From: Planctomycetota bacterium
GTDB taxonomy: Bacteria; Planctomycetota; PLA2; JAEUHO01
NCBI GenBank assembly: GCA_020631815.1
Contig: JACKGW010000011.1
Span: 40,613-104,612 of the forward strand
Length of the DNA stretch: 64,000 bases
Reading direction: 5' to 3'
In this document: piece after piece, positions 63,265-64,000 of the stretch
Position numbering within the stretch: the first letter of the stretch is position 1
Layout of the letters: each line of letters starts with the position of its first letter
Position numbers and translations under genes: made by a program
The notes under the pieces: generated by a model
Database searches by the model: none
Told to the model about the DNA's origin: nothing
Seen by the model: only the letters and a program-made list of their open reading frames with translations

Positions 63265-63675
63265 CGCGCGGGGGTGGCCGTCTCCTCCGTGCGCCGTCCG
63301 CCCGGGTTCAGACCCCGTGCCCGCGGCAGCGCTTCGCGCCACCGCATCACGGGATCAGACCCCAGGCTCGTGGGCTCGCCGCGCGAAGGTGGCCGTCTCC
63401 TCCGTGCGCCGTCCGCCCGGGTTCAGACCCCGTGCCCGCGGCGACGCTTCGCGCCACCGCATCACGGGATCAGACCCCCGGCTCGTGGGCTCGCCGCGCG
63501 AAGGTGGCCGTCTCCTCCGTGCGCCCCCCGCCCGGGTTCAGACCCCGTGCCCGCGGCAGCGCTTCGCGCCACCGCATCACGGGATCAGACCCCCGGCTCG
63601 TGGGCTCGCCGCGCGAAGGTGTCTGAACCCGTGTCAGGGAGCGAAGCGACACTGACACGGGGTCTGATACCGGAG
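63265..63675. repeat. Three tandem 115-bp units plus a TCAGACCCC palindrome
   Basis: CCCGGGTTCAGACCCCGTGC recurs at 63301, 63416 and 63531, an exact 115-bp period. Each unit contains a palindromic element (GGTTCAGACCCCGTG to CACGGGATCAGACCCC, about 60 bp) also found at 46314-46378 and, reversed, at 33608-33676. A second element (63619-63675) is the reverse complement of 33710-33766. No gene in 63177-63720. Confidence 0.75.
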
Positions 63676-63720
63676 TGCGCCGTCCGCGTTGCCGCTCCGC
63701 CGGATCAGGCACGACCTCCG

Positions 63721-64000
63721 TTAGTCGTCGCCGGGGGCGACCTCGGCGGCCTCGGGGGCGGGCTGGGTGGGCTCACCCTGGCGCGACTTGAAGTGCAGGT
63801 GACCGTCCACGACGCTCACCTCCACCACCGTGCCGGTGGGGAAGCTGCCGCGCAGCACCTCCTCGGCCAGCGGGTCCTCGAGCAGGCGCTGGATGGCGCG
63901 GCGCAGCGGCCGCGCGCCGTACTCGGGGTTGAAGCCCTGGTCGATGATGAACTGCTTGGCGTCGTGCGTGAGCTCGAGGCTGACGTCCTTCTGCTGGAGG
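63721..64000 (-). CDS. clpC: C-terminus of a ClpC/ClpA-type AAA+ ATPase (start outside window)
   Basis: 93 codons ending at TTA (stop TAA) 63723-63721. LTHDAKQFIIDQGFNPEYGARPLRRAIQRLLEDPLAEEVLRGSFPTGTVVEV is the D2 small-domain signature of Clp/Hsp100 ATPases (sensor-2 Arg in GARPLRR). It is followed by a Pro/Ala/Glu tail (PTQPAPEAAEVAPGDD), which fits ClpC rather than ClpB. Would unfold substrates for ClpP; ClpB cannot be excluded from this fragment. Confidence 0.85.
   Translation of the reverse strand, partial: LQQKDVSLELTHDAKQFIIDQGFNPEYGARPLRRAIQRLLEDPLAEEVLRGSFPTGTVVEVSVVDGHLHFKSRQGEPTQPAPEAAEVAPGDD

Noticed and set aside
63265..63620. CRISPR-like array
   Set aside because: The period is a constant 115 bp and the whole unit repeats, with no unique spacers, no short direct repeat and no cas genes.
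1..64000. tRNA, rRNA and known riboswitches
   Set aside because: No cloverleaf, rRNA segment or recognisable riboswitch (for example a TPP motif before thiE) could be found by eye.

Overview
High-GC (about 70%) chromosomal DNA from a diderm bacterium. It carries outer-membrane porins, an apolipoprotein N-acyltransferase, a Tat-exported molybdo-enzyme, inositol-3-phosphate synthase, VIT/vWA and carboxypeptidase-regulatory-like proteins, and proteins with YDVxDL motifs. That mix suggests Planctomycetota, with Myxococcota or another deep high-GC lineage as alternatives. This assignment is inference; no rRNA or tRNA gene was found.

Layout. 1-19036: a tandem array of at least nine copies of one porin family, all on the + strand. 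Copy 1 is cut by the window start, copies 2-5 are intact (474-477 aa), and copies 6-9 are riddled with indels. Each clean copy has the same upstream architecture: a -10-like box near -85, a 5' leader hairpin with loop (A/U)GGGAG on a covarying stem, a Shine-Dalgarno and ATG. Most copies are followed by a repeat module of up to about 290 bp that ends in a GC-rich terminator-like hairpin. An IS4-like element (15521-16934) sits in the loop of one module hairpin. 19316-24931: an indel-disrupted tandem UvrA (two UvrA halves, four ATPase cassettes), then a hypothetical protein whose 5' part is also frameshifted. Dense indels run from about 9.47 to 25.4 kb across unrelated genes, so unpolished sequence or an assembly problem is at least as likely as gene decay.

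26.7-30.9 kb: a PaoABC-type molybdenum hydroxylase operon (2Fe-2S, Moco and FAD/4Fe-4S subunits) plus a small Cys-rich protein. 31-36.9 kb: a radical SAM enzyme, a lipoprotein, a DUF1275 membrane protein, a hypothetical protein, a ferritin-like protein and a GNAT acetyltransferase. 37.0-42.1 kb: an operon of ApgM, Lnt, a MoaD/ThiS-like protein, a BNR-repeat protein and a BtuF-like protein. 42.3-48.4 kb: a carboxypeptidase-regulatory-like protein, a zinc-ribbon/HExxH membrane protein, DUF1579, dGTPase, Dtd and a small membrane protein. 48.6-53.3 kb: a VIT/vWA protein with an OmpR-type two-component system. 53.6-55.1 kb: a PAP2 phosphatase and an arylamine N-acetyltransferase-like protein. 55.2-63.2 kb (- strand): a large exported TPR-like protein, ThiE, a membrane protein, inositol-3-phosphate synthase and two membrane-anchored proteins. 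63721-64000: the C-terminus of a ClpC-type ATPase.

Regulatory themes. Nine genes start 6-8 nt after a TA(C/G)NCT-like box with no Shine-Dalgarno, which predicts leaderless transcripts. The porins instead have about 80-100 nt structured leaders. Intergenic spaces hold several families of short palindromic repeats, including two nearly identical 98-bp inverted-repeat elements at convergent gene junctions.
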